From NCBI RefSeq assembly GCF_006402735.1, contig NZ_CP017174.1, positions 248,001 through 312,000 on the forward strand: a stretch of 64,000 nt of DNA. The letters are read 5' to 3'. The notes below the pieces were generated by a model, which ran no database searches, had not been told where the DNA came from, and saw only the letters and a list, made by a program, of their open reading frames with translations. The stretch comes from Myxococcus xanthus (lineage in GTDB: Bacteria; Myxococcota; Myxococcia; Myxococcales; Myxococcaceae). Shown here in pieces: positions 40,708-49,413 of the stretch. Position numbers and translations under genes: made by a program. Numbering within the stretch: position 1 is the first letter of the stretch; the number at the start of each line of letters is the position of its first letter.

Positions 40708-42690
40708 GTGGCGACGCGAACGGGCCAGCATTGGAGTCAGGACACGCGCAGCAGGCCCGTGGTGACGGAGCCCCGCTCCTTGCGCGAACAGCTCGCCGAG
40801 GTGCCGGATTCGCTCGCGCTGCTTGAAGGGTTGTTCACTCATTCGCCGGTGCCCTACGCCGTCTTCACCTCGGACGGACACTGTCTGCTCACCAACCCCG
40901 CCTTCCTGGCGATGTTTGGCGCGGCGCCGCCGCCCGAGTACAGCCTCTTCAAGGACGAACTGCTCGCGCAGCTGGGCTACGCGAAGTTGCTTCAGCGGGC
41001 CGTGTCGGGCGAGCGCGTCCAGACGCCGGTGTTCTGGTACGACGTGAAGGAGTTGGAGCACGTCCGCGCGCCCACCGAGGCGCGGCGCATCGCCATCTCC
41101 TGCACCGGCTTCCCCCTGGTCTCCGCCAGCGGCGGCGTCACGCACCTCGCCGTGGCCTACAAGGACATGACGGCGGAGCTGGCGGCCCGTGAGGCGGCGC
41201 AGGTGGAGCGGCGCAACCTGCTTCAGGTCTTCACCCAGGCGCCGGTGGCCATCAGCGTGCTGCGCGGCTACGAGCTGCGCTACGAGTTCGCCAACCCGCT
41301 GCTCCAGAAGCTCATGGGCGGACGCGAGCTGAACGGGCGCACCCAGGAGGAGGCCATTCCGGATTTGTCCCCGGAGCTGCTGAGCCTCCACCGGGGCGTG
41401 CTGGAGACGGGCGAGCGCGCCATCGCGCGGGAGTACCCCGTCACCATCGACTACGAGGGTGCCGGCCGCGTCGAGACCAGGTTCTGGAACATCATCTTCG
41501 AGCCCCTGCGCGACGAGCGCGGCCTCGTGGACGGCCTGGTGACGTTGGCCTTCGACGTCACCGAGCAGGTGCTCGCGCGCCAGGCCGTGGAGAGCCAGCA
41601 GAAGTGGCTGGAGGCCGTGCTCGACCTGATGCCCATGCCGGTGGTGATGGCGGACCCGGCCAGTGGCGACCTCAACTTCTCCAACGCCGCGGCGGACCGG
41701 CTCTACGGCCTGCACATCCCCAAGGACGTGCCCGCCACCGCGTATGGCGAGCACTTCCACGTCACGGACCTGGAGGGCCGCCGGCTGAGCGTGGATGACC
41801 TCCCCTCCAATCGCGCGGCCCGGGGCGAGCGGCTGGACGGGCTGGAGGTCCACTGGCACACGCCCGCGGGCCAGTACGCCCTCAGCATCTCGTCGGAGAC
41901 GCTGCCCGCCATGCACGGCCATCCGTCCGTGGTGGTGATTCCCTTCCTGGACATCACCCGTCTGAAGACGGTGGAGCAGCACCTCCAGGAGGCCGTGCGT
42001 GCCCGTGACGAGTTCCTGTCCGTGGCCAGCCACGAGCTCAAGACGCCGCTGACGTCACTGGGGCTGCGGCTCCAGTCCTTCGTGCGCGCCATCCACGCGG
42101 ACCCGGAGTCCGCGCTGGCCCAGCGTCACGGGCGCGAGGTGGAGGCCATGCGCCGGCAGGTGACGCGCCTGGCCGAGCTGGTGGACGGTCTGCTCGACGT
42201 GTCGCGCATCAGCACCGGCCGGTTGAAGCTCCAGTTCGAGCCGGTGGACCTGCCCTCGCTCGTGCGCGAGGTGGCCGCGCGTTTCGAGCTGGAGGCCGCG
42301 CGCGCCGGCTGCGAGCTGCGCGTCACGTGGGCGGAAGGGCTCGAGGGGGCGTGGGACCGGCTGCGGCTGGAGCAGGTGGTCTCCAACCTGCTGGCCAACG
42401 CGCTCAAGTACGGCGCGGGCGCGCCCGTGCACATCGACGTGGCGCCGGGGGGCATGGGCGCCCGGCTGTGCGTGAAGGACCGGGGCATCGGCATCGACCC
42501 GGAGGCCCACGCGCGCATCTTCCAGAAGTTCGAGCGCGCCGTGTCCGAGCGGAACTACGGCGGCATGGGCCTGGGGCTGTACGTGACGCGCACGCTGGTG
42601 GAGGCCCTGGGCGGCACCATCCAGGTGGACAGCCGGCCCGGCGAGGGCGCCACCTTCGTGGTGGAGCTGCCGCTCCAGCCCACGAGATAG
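40708..42690 (+). CDS. Multi-PAS sensor histidine kinase
   Basis: About 660 residues if the GTG at 40708 is used; GTG at 40759 is equally possible and neither has a strong ribosome site. Three PAS-type modules (one starting near LFTHSPVPYAVFTSDGHCLL, one near VFTQAPVAISVLRGYELRYE, one near VLDLMPMPVVMADPASGDLN) precede HisKA (VASHELKTPLTSLGL) and HATPase_c (VSNLLANALKYGAG, VKDRGIGIDPEAH, GGMGLGLYVTRTL). No membrane segment is seen, so it senses a cytoplasmic signal. No response regulator is adjacent. It is followed 40 bp later by recF. Confidence 0.9.
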   Translation: MATRTGQHWSQDTRSRPVVTEPRSLREQLAEVPDSLALLEGLFTHSPVPYAVFTSDGHCLLTNPAFLAMFGAAPPPEYSLFKDELLAQLGYAKLLQRAVSGERVQTPVFWYDVKELEHVRAPTEARRIAISCTGFPLVSASGGVTHLAVAYKDMTAELAAREAAQVERRNLLQVFTQAPVAISVLRGYELRYEFANPLLQKLMGGRELNGRTQEEAIPDLSPELLSLHRGVLETGERAIAREYPVTIDYEGAGRVETRFWNIIFEPLRDERGLVDGLVTLAFDVTEQVLARQAVESQQKWLEAVLDLMPMPVVMADPASGDLNFSNAAADRLYGLHIPKDVPATAYGEHFHVTDLEGRRLSVDDLPSNRAARGERLDGLEVHWHTPAGQYALSISSETLPAMHGHPSVVVIPFLDITRLKTVEQHLQEAVRARDEFLSVASHELKTPLTSLGLRLQSFVRAIHADPESALAQRHGREVEAMRRQVTRLAELVDGLLDVSRISTGRLKLQFEPVDLPSLVREVAARFELEAARAGCELRVTWAEGLEGAWDRLRLEQVVSNLLANALKYGAGAPVHIDVAPGGMGARLCVKDRGIGIDPEAHARIFQKFERAVSERNYGGMGLGLYVTRTLVEALGGTIQVDSRPGEGATFVVELPLQPTR

Positions 42691-42730
42691 GTCCCCCGCC
42701 GGAGGGCGGAGAGGTTATACGGAGGGGGCC

Positions 42731-43873
42731 GTGCGCCTCCTCGCGCTTCACGTCCACGACTTCCGGAACCTCCCCCAGGTCCAGCTCACGCCCAGTGCCC
42801 ACGCCACCATCGCGGTGGGGCAGAACGGGCAGGGCAAGACGAACCTGCTGGAGGCCCTCTACTTCCTGGCCACGCTCAAGCCGCTGCGCGCGGGGCGCCT
42901 GTCGGAGCTGGTGCGCTGGGGCTCGCAGGGCGCGCGGGTGACGGGGCGCTTCCTCCTCAAGGGCGCCGAGCGTGAAATCGCCGTGGAGGTGGGCGGCGGC
43001 ACGCGGCAGGCCTTCGTGGATGGGAAGAAGGCCTCCAGCCTGGAGGACTACTTCGGCGGCGTGTCCGTGGTGGCCTTCACGCCGGATGACCTGGAGGTGG
43101 TGAAGGGCGGTCCGGACTCACGGCGCGGCTTCCTGGACCGGGCGGTGTTCAACCGCTTCCCCGCCTTCCTGCGCGAGAGCCGCGAGTACGCGCGGGCCTT
43201 GAAGAACCGCAACCGCCTGCTGCGTGAAGGGCACGCCGTGGACGCGGCGTACCTGGAGGCCTACGACGAGACGCTGGCGAAGGCTGGCGCGCGCATCTAT
43301 TCGCGGCGGCGTGCGCTGATGGCGGAGCTGGCGCCCAGGGCGCAGGCGACCTTCGCCTCCATTGGCCGCACGGTGGACCCGGCCGTGTACAACTACCGCC
43401 CCGCGCATCTGGAGGGCGACTTCGCCGACGCGGACGAAACGGCGCTGGCGGCCATGCTGCGGGAGAGCCTCTCCGCGCGCCTGCGGCGGGACATGGAGCG
43501 GGGCTTCACCTCGGTGGGGCCGCACTCGGACGACGTCTCGGTGACGCTGGGAGGCCGCAGCGCGCGGGCCTACGCGAGCCAGGGACAGCAGCGGGCGCTG
43601 GTGCTCGGCTGGAAGATCGCCGAAATCGAGAACCTGGAGGCCGCGATGGGCTTCCTGCCGCTGCTGCTGCTGGACGACGTGTCGAGCGAGCTGGACCCCG
43701 AGCGCAACGCCTATCTCATGGGCTACCTGGCCCAGAGCGGCGCGCAGGTGGTGCTCACCACCACGGACGGCTCGCTGGTGCGGGGCGCGGCGGCGGACGA
43801 CACGCTCTGGCTCGACGTGCACGGCGGGCAGGTGGCGGTGCGCGCGGACGCCGAGCCGCCTCCCGCCAGCTGA
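42731..43873 (+). CDS. recF: DNA replication and repair protein RecF
   Basis: 380 residues from GTG 42731, with GGAGGG upstream. An SMC-like ATPase: Walker A GQNGQGKTNLLEALYFL, the RecF segment SRRGFLDRAVFN, signature SQGQQRALVLGWKIAE and Walker B LLLLDDVSSELDPERN. RecF loads RecA at gaps with RecO and RecR. It is well separated from dnaN and gyrB here. Convergent with the small membrane protein gene, with only 2 bp between stops. Confidence 0.96.
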   Translation: MRLLALHVHDFRNLPQVQLTPSAHATIAVGQNGQGKTNLLEALYFLATLKPLRAGRLSELVRWGSQGARVTGRFLLKGAEREIAVEVGGGTRQAFVDGKKASSLEDYFGGVSVVAFTPDDLEVVKGGPDSRRGFLDRAVFNRFPAFLRESREYARALKNRNRLLREGHAVDAAYLEAYDETLAKAGARIYSRRRALMAELAPRAQATFASIGRTVDPAVYNYRPAHLEGDFADADETALAAMLRESLSARLRRDMERGFTSVGPHSDDVSVTLGGRSARAYASQGQQRALVLGWKIAEIENLEAAMGFLPLLLLDDVSSELDPERNAYLMGYLAQSGAQVVLTTTDGSLVRGAAADDTLWLDVHGGQVAVRADAEPPPAS

Positions 43874-43875
43874 AG

Positions 43876-44265
43876 TCACGGCGTCACGCGCCGACGGTGC
43901 CAGGGCCAGTGGACGTGGAAGCGCCGCTCCGCGTGGTGCGGCACGTCGCCCGGCGCCACGTTCTTGAAGAAGGGGAAGCGGTACTCCGCCCAGAGCACGC
44001 CGTACGCCACGGCGAAGAGGAAGGTGGCCAGTGGCAGCCACCACGACGTGCCCACGGCGAGTGCGATGACGGTGAGCAGCAGCAGCGCGACGCCCATGCC
44101 CAGCGACACCTCGCGCAGCCGCTTGGACTCGCTGAAGGCCAGCCCCATGGACACCACCGACAGGAGCAGCACGGAGACAGCCAGCCAGTAGCTGTGCCGT
44201 GTGTACAGGTTGGCGATTCCCAGCAGGAAGAGGCCGAGGCCGAATATCGCGAGTCCGCCGTCCAT
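43876..44265 (-). CDS. Small polytopic membrane protein
   Basis: 129 residues from the ATG at 44265, behind a strong AAGGAGG. Four hydrophobic helices are visible: LAIFGLGLFLLGIANLY, WLAVSVLLLSVVSMGLAF, SLGMGVALLLLTVIALAVG and WLPLATFLFAVAYGVLWAEY. The His/Arg-rich tail (HHAERRFHVHWPWHRRR) is unusual and might bind metal. No family is recognised. A longer upstream reading is rejected because it lacks a ribosome site. Confidence 0.75.
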   Translation of the reverse strand: MDGGLAIFGLGLFLLGIANLYTRHSYWLAVSVLLLSVVSMGLAFSESKRLREVSLGMGVALLLLTVIALAVGTSWWLPLATFLFAVAYGVLWAEYRFPFFKNVAPGDVPHHAERRFHVHWPWHRRRVTP

Positions 44266-44581
44266 GGGGTCCTCCTTGTCCGTGTGTCGAGCGTGGGGCA
44301 CTGCTGTCCGAGCCGGGCGGCTTGCGTGCGTCGGGACAAAGCTGGGGCCGCGCGGCGTGGCCGGGGACTGCCCGCGGATGGACGCTCGCGCAGACTGGTT
44401 GGTGCCGTGACGGACAACCGGCGCATCTCGGGTGGCGGGAATGTGACGTGCCAGGATGGATTCAGAGGTGTGACAGTGGACGTTTGGCCCCCACCGCACG
44501 ACATGGAATTCCTTGCAGGTGCGCGACTTGTGACGCATGACTTGGTCGCAGGGCCGGAAGAGAGCCACGAAGAACGGTGCC
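44266..44581. other. Divergent intergenic region
   Basis: 316 bases between the small membrane protein and the Mla-type operon. It must hold promoters for both, but I see no clear -35/-10 pair, operator or RNA gene. Confidence 0.4.
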
Positions 44582-45085
44582 ATGCCGCGGATGACGTTGC
44601 TGTGCCTGCTGGTGGTCATGCCCCTGACGGGCTGTCACCGGACGACGTTCGAGGATTCCGTCCTCACCAAGCCCGCCGTGCGCTACCGCATTGGCAAGCT
44701 CCCCGCGTACTGGGAGCAGGTGCGGCTGGAGGACAACGACCTCGCCTTCGCCGAGGAGGGCACCGGTCGCGCGCTCTCCGTCAACGCCACGTGCAAGGGG
44801 CATGATGACCCGTCGCTCCAGGTGCTCACCAGGCACCTGCTGGCGGGCTTCACGGACCGACAGGAAATCGCTGAACAGCGCATCCCCATGGATGGGCGCG
44901 AGGCCCTGCGCAGCCGCCACCTGGCGAAGATGGACGGCGTGCCCGTTCAACTGGAGTTGGTGGTGCTGAAGAAGGACAACTGCGTGTTCGACTTCACCTA
45001 CGTGGCGCCGCCGGGGCTCGCGGAAGCGCGCATGGCGGACTTCGACGCGCTGCTGGCCGGCTTCGAATCGGAGCGCAAGGAATGA
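44582..45085 (+). CDS. Lipoprotein heading the Mla-like operon
   Basis: 167 residues. The signal ends in the lipobox LTGC. The mature chain has a LPAYWEQVRLEDNDLAFAEE segment, a LSVNATCKG strand, RSRHLAKMDGVPVQLELVVL and DNCVFDFTYVAPPG, giving a mixed alpha/beta domain with two Cys that may pair. The family is not named with certainty. Its stop overlaps the MlaE start (AATGA), which ties it to the lipid ABC transporter. It may be an auxiliary periplasmic or outer-membrane lipid-handling subunit. The ATG at 44582 is preferred; 44591 is possible. Confidence 0.72.
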   Translation: MPRMTLLCLLVVMPLTGCHRTTFEDSVLTKPAVRYRIGKLPAYWEQVRLEDNDLAFAEEGTGRALSVNATCKGHDDPSLQVLTRHLLAGFTDRQEIAEQRIPMDGREALRSRHLAKMDGVPVQLELVVLKKDNCVFDFTYVAPPGLAEARMADFDALLAGFESERKE

Positions 45086-45891
45086 CGACGCGGCAGCCCG
45101 AGGTGGACGCGGCGGCGGCTTCCGGGCCTCCAGGCCTCATGGACCGCGCGAAGGAGCGCCTGGAGTCACTGGGCGCCCTGTCGCGGATGACGGGGCAGGT
45201 GTTCAGCCGCGCGGTGCGTCCGCCGCATGACTGGCGCGGGCTCGTGTACCACACGGAGTCGCTGGGTGTGCGCTCGCTGCCCATCGCCCTGCTTACTGCG
45301 ATGTTCGCGGGGCTCGTCATCTCGCTGCAGTTCGGCTACTTCCTGTCGCGCTTCGGCGTGCAGTACACCGTGGGCCGCGTGGTCATCCTCACGCTGTTCC
45401 GCGAGCTGGCGCCGGTGCTCACCGCGCTCACCGTGGGCGCGCGCATCGGCAGCGGCATCGCCGCGGAGCTGGGCGCCATGACGGTGACGGAGCAGGTGGA
45501 CGCCATCCGCGCGCTGGGCGCGGACCCGCTGCGCAAGCTGGTGGTGCCTCGCGTGCTGGCGTGCCTGATTGTGATGCCGGTGCTCACCGTGTTCGCGGAC
45601 GTCGTGGGCCTGGTGGCGGGCGCGCTGGTGGTGAACTTCCAGTACGCGATTACGCTCAACCTCTTCTTCCAGGGCGCGCTGGACGCGGTGCTGATGCCGG
45701 ACTTCGCCTCCGGCGTGTTCAAGGGCGCGGTGTTCGGGCTCATCATCGGCCTGGTGGGCTGCTTCCGCGGGCTCACCGTGGAGGGCGGCACGGAGGGCGT
45801 GGGCCGCGCCACCACGCAGACGGTGGCGACCACGTCCGTCTCCGTGTGCCTGGCCGACTTCTTCATCACCCAGCTCACGCTGAGCCTGTGA
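45082..45891 (+). CDS. mlaE: MlaE-family phospholipid ABC transporter permease
   Basis: 269 residues. The MlaE/YrbE pattern is clear: SLPIALLTAMFAGLVISLQF, a central VILTLFRELAPVLTALTVGA followed by GSGIAAELGAMTVTEQVDAI, and LRKLVVPRVLACLIVMPVL, with about five membrane helices. It forms the inner-membrane channel of an MCE lipid transporter that moves phospholipids between inner and outer membranes. The start overlaps the upstream lipoprotein stop, and the next gene, the ATPase, begins 6 bp after its stop. Confidence 0.93.
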   Translation: MTTRQPEVDAAAASGPPGLMDRAKERLESLGALSRMTGQVFSRAVRPPHDWRGLVYHTESLGVRSLPIALLTAMFAGLVISLQFGYFLSRFGVQYTVGRVVILTLFRELAPVLTALTVGARIGSGIAAELGAMTVTEQVDAIRALGADPLRKLVVPRVLACLIVMPVLTVFADVVGLVAGALVVNFQYAITLNLFFQGALDAVLMPDFASGVFKGAVFGLIIGLVGCFRGLTVEGGTEGVGRATTQTVATTSVSVCLADFFITQLTLSL

Positions 45892-45897
45892 CGCGCC

Positions 45898-46716
45898 ATG
45901 CGCTCCTCGTCCCAGACGACTTCTGAGTTCGCGTTCCAGCGCCCCCGGCCAGGGGAGCAGCTCATCTATTTCGAGCACCTGACCAAGGCGTTCGGCGCCA
46001 AGCGCGTCTATGACGACATGGACCTGGACGTGCGCGCGGGGGAGACGCTGGTGGTGATGGGCGGCTCGGGCACGGGAAAGAGCGTGCTGCTCAAGTGCCT
46101 CATTGGGCTGCTGACGCCGGACACCGGACGCATCCTCTTCCAGGGGCACGACCTGGCGCGCTTCACGGAGGAGGCCTTCATGCCGGTGCGCCGGCACGTG
46201 GCCATGGTGTTCCAGGGCGCGGCGCTCTTCGACTCGCTGAACGTCGGGGAGAACGTGGCGTACCCGTTGCGCGAGCACTTCCCGGACATGCCGGCGGACG
46301 AGGTCCGTGCCCGCGTGGCGGAGAAGCTGGCGCTGGTGGACCTGCCCAACACCGAGCGGCTGATGCCCTCCGACTTGTCGGGCGGCATGCGCAAGCGGGT
46401 GGGGCTGGCGCGGGCCATCGCCACGGAGCCGGAGGTCATCCTCTGGGACGAGCCCACCACGGGCCTGGACCCTGTCACCACGCAGTCCATCAACGTGTTG
46501 ATCAACTCGATGAAGACGCGGCTTGGGTGTACCTCCATCGTCGTGACCCACGACATGGTGAGCGCGTTCACCGTGGGAGACCGCATCGCCATGTTGGCCA
46601 ATCGGAGAATCGTGCAGGTGGGCACGCCGCGGGAGATGCTGCGCTCCACCGTGCCGGAGGTGCGGGCCTTCCTGGACGCGCGCCGCGTGGAGCTCTATCC
46701 CGGAGGGACGCCATGA
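45898..46716 (+). CDS. mlaF: MlaF-family ABC transporter ATPase
   Basis: 272 residues. ATP-binding subunit with Walker A GGSGTGKSVLLKCLIGL, Q-loop VFQGAALFDSLNVGENVAYP, signature LSGGMRKRVGLARAI, Walker B VILWDEPTTGLDP and the switch His in VVTHDM. The Trp before the Walker B Asp is uncommon (YDEPT is usual). It powers the lipid transporter whose permease precedes it. The MCE protein gene overlaps its stop by 4 bp. Confidence 0.95.
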   Translation: MRSSSQTTSEFAFQRPRPGEQLIYFEHLTKAFGAKRVYDDMDLDVRAGETLVVMGGSGTGKSVLLKCLIGLLTPDTGRILFQGHDLARFTEEAFMPVRRHVAMVFQGAALFDSLNVGENVAYPLREHFPDMPADEVRARVAEKLALVDLPNTERLMPSDLSGGMRKRVGLARAIATEPEVILWDEPTTGLDPVTTQSINVLINSMKTRLGCTSIVVTHDMVSAFTVGDRIAMLANRRIVQVGTPREMLRSTVPEVRAFLDARRVELYPGGTP

Positions 46717-47921
46717 GCCTGTTCTCTCCCGCGGGGACGGAGCGTCGTCAGGCCTTTCGCGCCGGGCTCTTCGTCGCCATGGGTCTGGCGGTCGCCAGCG
46801 TGGTCGTCATGGTCATCGGGCAGCAGTCGCGCCTGTTCGAGCGCAAGACGACGTATCGCGCGTACTTCACCAACGTGCAGGGCCTCAGTGATGAGTCTCC
46901 CGTCTGGCTCGGAGGCCTCAACGTGGGGCGGGTGACGGGCATCGTCTTCTCGCCCGACCCAAAGGACCCGCGGCTGGAGGTCCAGTTCCAGGTGTCGTCG
47001 CGCTACACGGACCGCGTGCGGGAGGACTCGGTGGCGCAGTTGTCCAGCATGGGTGTGCTGGGTGACAAGGCGGTGGACATCTCCCTGGGCAGCCCCACGT
47101 CACCGCCGGTGGAGGCGGGCGGGGTGCTCAAGTCGTCCACGAGCGGTGACTTGTCCGCGCTGCTCAACGGGGCGTCGCAGGTGATGGAGAACTCGGTGGC
47201 CATCAGCAAGTCGCTGCGGGCGGCGGTGGAGACGTACGCCAACCCGGAGATGGCCAGTGACGTGACGCGCGGCATGGCGGCGCTGCGGGCGCTGCTGGAA
47301 GAGGTGGAGAAGGGCGAGGGCGTGCTGCACGCGCTCATCTACGACAAGCAGGCCGGGCGCGAGGTGCGGGGCCTGCTGGCCAACGCGTCCAACGCGGCGG
47401 CGCGGGTGGATGGCGCGGTGGGTGAACTGGAAGGGATTCTGCGCGAGGTGCGCACGGGTGACGGCACGGCGCATGCGCTCGTCTACGGCCAGGATGGCGC
47501 GAAGGCGCTGACGGAGCTGGGGGCGGCGGCCGGGCAGCTGGCGGGGCTCATCGAGGATGCGAAGAAGAGTCCCAACGGAGCGGTGCACCAGCTGGTGTAC
47601 GGCGACGCCAGTGGCATGTTCGCGGACCTGGGCAGCGCGGCGGCGGACCTGAAGAAGATTACGGCGACCGTGGCGAAGGGAGACGGCACCGTGGGCGGGC
47701 TCATCAGCGACCCGACGGTGTACGAGGACCTGCGGGAGGTGATTGGCAACGTGAAGCGCAATCGCATCCTCCGCGCGCTGGTGCGCTTCTCCTTGAGCAA
47801 CCGGCAGGACTTGGACCAGGTGGGCAAGGTGGAGGGCGTGGAGCCGCGTTCCGAAGCGCCCGCCGCGGCTCCGGCGGAGACGGCTCCCTCGGCGCATGGG
47901 GAGCCTGCGGCCCAGCCCTAG
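46713..47921 (+). CDS. mlaD: MCE/MlaD-family substrate-binding protein with repeats
   Basis: 402 residues. One N-terminal transmembrane helix (AGLFVAMGLAVASVVVMVIG) anchors an MCE domain (about 45-120; YRAYFTNVQGLSDESPVWLG, GVLGDKAVDISLG). The long C-terminal part has about four degenerate copies of a G-x-G...HALVYG...LG.AA..L unit (residues about 190-350), as in other long MCE proteins, which may form a helical tunnel or spacer. A Pro/Ala-rich tail ends it. It should ferry lipids through the periplasm to or from the outer membrane. Last gene of the transporter operon. Confidence 0.9.
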   Translation: MSLFSPAGTERRQAFRAGLFVAMGLAVASVVVMVIGQQSRLFERKTTYRAYFTNVQGLSDESPVWLGGLNVGRVTGIVFSPDPKDPRLEVQFQVSSRYTDRVREDSVAQLSSMGVLGDKAVDISLGSPTSPPVEAGGVLKSSTSGDLSALLNGASQVMENSVAISKSLRAAVETYANPEMASDVTRGMAALRALLEEVEKGEGVLHALIYDKQAGREVRGLLANASNAAARVDGAVGELEGILREVRTGDGTAHALVYGQDGAKALTELGAAAGQLAGLIEDAKKSPNGAVHQLVYGDASGMFADLGSAAADLKKITATVAKGDGTVGGLISDPTVYEDLREVIGNVKRNRILRALVRFSLSNRQDLDQVGKVEGVEPRSEAPAAAPAETAPSAHGEPAAQP

Positions 47922-48035
47922 CCTGGGTGGCATTGCCAGGCATTATGGCTGCTCCTGGCTTTCGTGCTTCCGAGGCACTAAGACGGCGACCCTCCAACGC
48001 GCCGCTGCCGGAGCGCGCGAGGAGGCCCCGTCGCG

Positions 48036-49412
48036 ATGAGCTCATCCGCCGTCTCCACTCCTGTGGCTTCCGCGCCCGCGCGCTCCACGTCTCGCATCTG
48101 GGCGGGACGGGTGCTGCTCTTCGTGGGCTTCTTCGCGGCACTGGCGGCGTTCCCCGTCTACACGCCCTTCGACTCCAAGCTGACGCTCCCCACCACGCTG
48201 TCACTGCTGCGTGAAGGGAACCTCGACCTGGACGAATACGCCCCCACCTTCGAGTCGTACCGCCACGGCCTCTACGAGCGCGACGGTCACCTCTACAACT
48301 ACTTCCCCGTGGGGCCATCCCTGGCCGCCGTGCCCATGGTGGTGCTGGTGGATGGCTTCGTGCGCCTCGCCACGCCCGTGGGCAATCTGCACCCGGCCCT
48401 GGCCAAGCCCCTGGCGCACTGGCGCCACATCTACGACGCCACCGGCGGCGTGGACCTGGATGCGTGGAACGGCCCGCAGCGCCTCTTCGCCTCCGCGCTG
48501 ACCGCGCTCGCTGGCGTCGTCATGTTCGTGCTGGGCACCGCGCTGCACCTGTCCCGCAAGCGCGCGCTGCTGCTCGCCGCCGTCTTCGTCTTCTGCACGC
48601 CATTGCTCTCCACCGCCAGCCGCGCCCTGTGGCAGCACGGCCCTTCGCTGCTGTGCCTCACCCTGGTGCTCCTCTGCCTCGTCCGCGCGCGCGAAGCTCC
48701 GCGTCACGTGGCCTGGGCGGGCATCCCCCTGGCGCTCGCCTACGTCATGCGGCCCACCAACAGCCTCTCCGTGCTGGTGCTGTCGCTCTACGTGCTGTGG
48801 ACCTATCCGCGTCAGGCCTGGAAGTTCTTCGCGGGCGCGCTCGCAGTGGCCATTCCGTGGGTGACGGTGAACCTCATCCACTACGGCTCCGTGCTGGCGC
48901 CCTATTACGAACCGCAGCGGCTGGAGCTGTCCGCCTCTCGCGTGGCCGAGGCCCTGGCCGGTAACCTCGTGTCCCCCGCGCGCGGGCTGCTCGTGTTCAC
49001 CCCTGTGCTCCTCATGAGTGCCTGGGGCCTGTGGATGGACCTGCGCGCCCGGACCTTCACCCGGCTGCATGCCGTGCTGGTCGCGGTGGTCGCGCTGCAC
49101 TGGGCCGCCATCTCCACCTTTCCGCACTGGTGGGCAGGGCACTCGTATGGCCCGCGCTTCTTCTCGGACATGGTGCCCTACCTCGTCTTCTTCCTCGTCC
49201 CCGTGGTGCGCGCGCTCCAGTGGAAAGGCCCCGAGGCCCGGCGCGGCCTGACGGCCACCTTCGCGGTGCTGGCCGTGCTGAGCCTGGTCCTCCATGTCCA
49301 CGGCGCCAGCTCGCGCGCGGTGTACCGGTGGAACAGCCTCCCGCTCGACGTGGATGAACACCCGGAGCGGCTCTGGGATTGGTCCGACCCGCAGTTCCTC
49401 GGCCGGCGCTGA
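48036..49412 (+). CDS. Polytopic membrane protein, GT-C glycosyltransferase-like
   Basis: 458 residues with about ten membrane helices. A long extracytoplasmic loop after the first helix contains LREGNLDLDEYAPTFESYRH and GHLYNYFPVGPSLAAVP, placing acidic residues where GT-C glycosyltransferases bind metal and lipid-linked sugar donors. Later segments are RKRALLLAAVFVFCTPLLST and AISTFPHWWAGHSYGPRFFS. Enzyme specificity is unknown; transfer of a sugar from a polyprenyl donor is the family role. Convergent with the ATP-grasp ligase, 1 bp between stops. Confidence 0.68.
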   Translation: MSSSAVSTPVASAPARSTSRIWAGRVLLFVGFFAALAAFPVYTPFDSKLTLPTTLSLLREGNLDLDEYAPTFESYRHGLYERDGHLYNYFPVGPSLAAVPMVVLVDGFVRLATPVGNLHPALAKPLAHWRHIYDATGGVDLDAWNGPQRLFASALTALAGVVMFVLGTALHLSRKRALLLAAVFVFCTPLLSTASRALWQHGPSLLCLTLVLLCLVRAREAPRHVAWAGIPLALAYVMRPTNSLSVLVLSLYVLWTYPRQAWKFFAGALAVAIPWVTVNLIHYGSVLAPYYEPQRLELSASRVAEALAGNLVSPARGLLVFTPVLLMSAWGLWMDLRARTFTRLHAVLVAVVALHWAAISTFPHWWAGHSYGPRFFSDMVPYLVFFLVPVVRALQWKGPEARRGLTATFAVLAVLSLVLHVHGASSRAVYRWNSLPLDVDEHPERLWDWSDPQFLGRR

Positions 49413-49413
49413 G

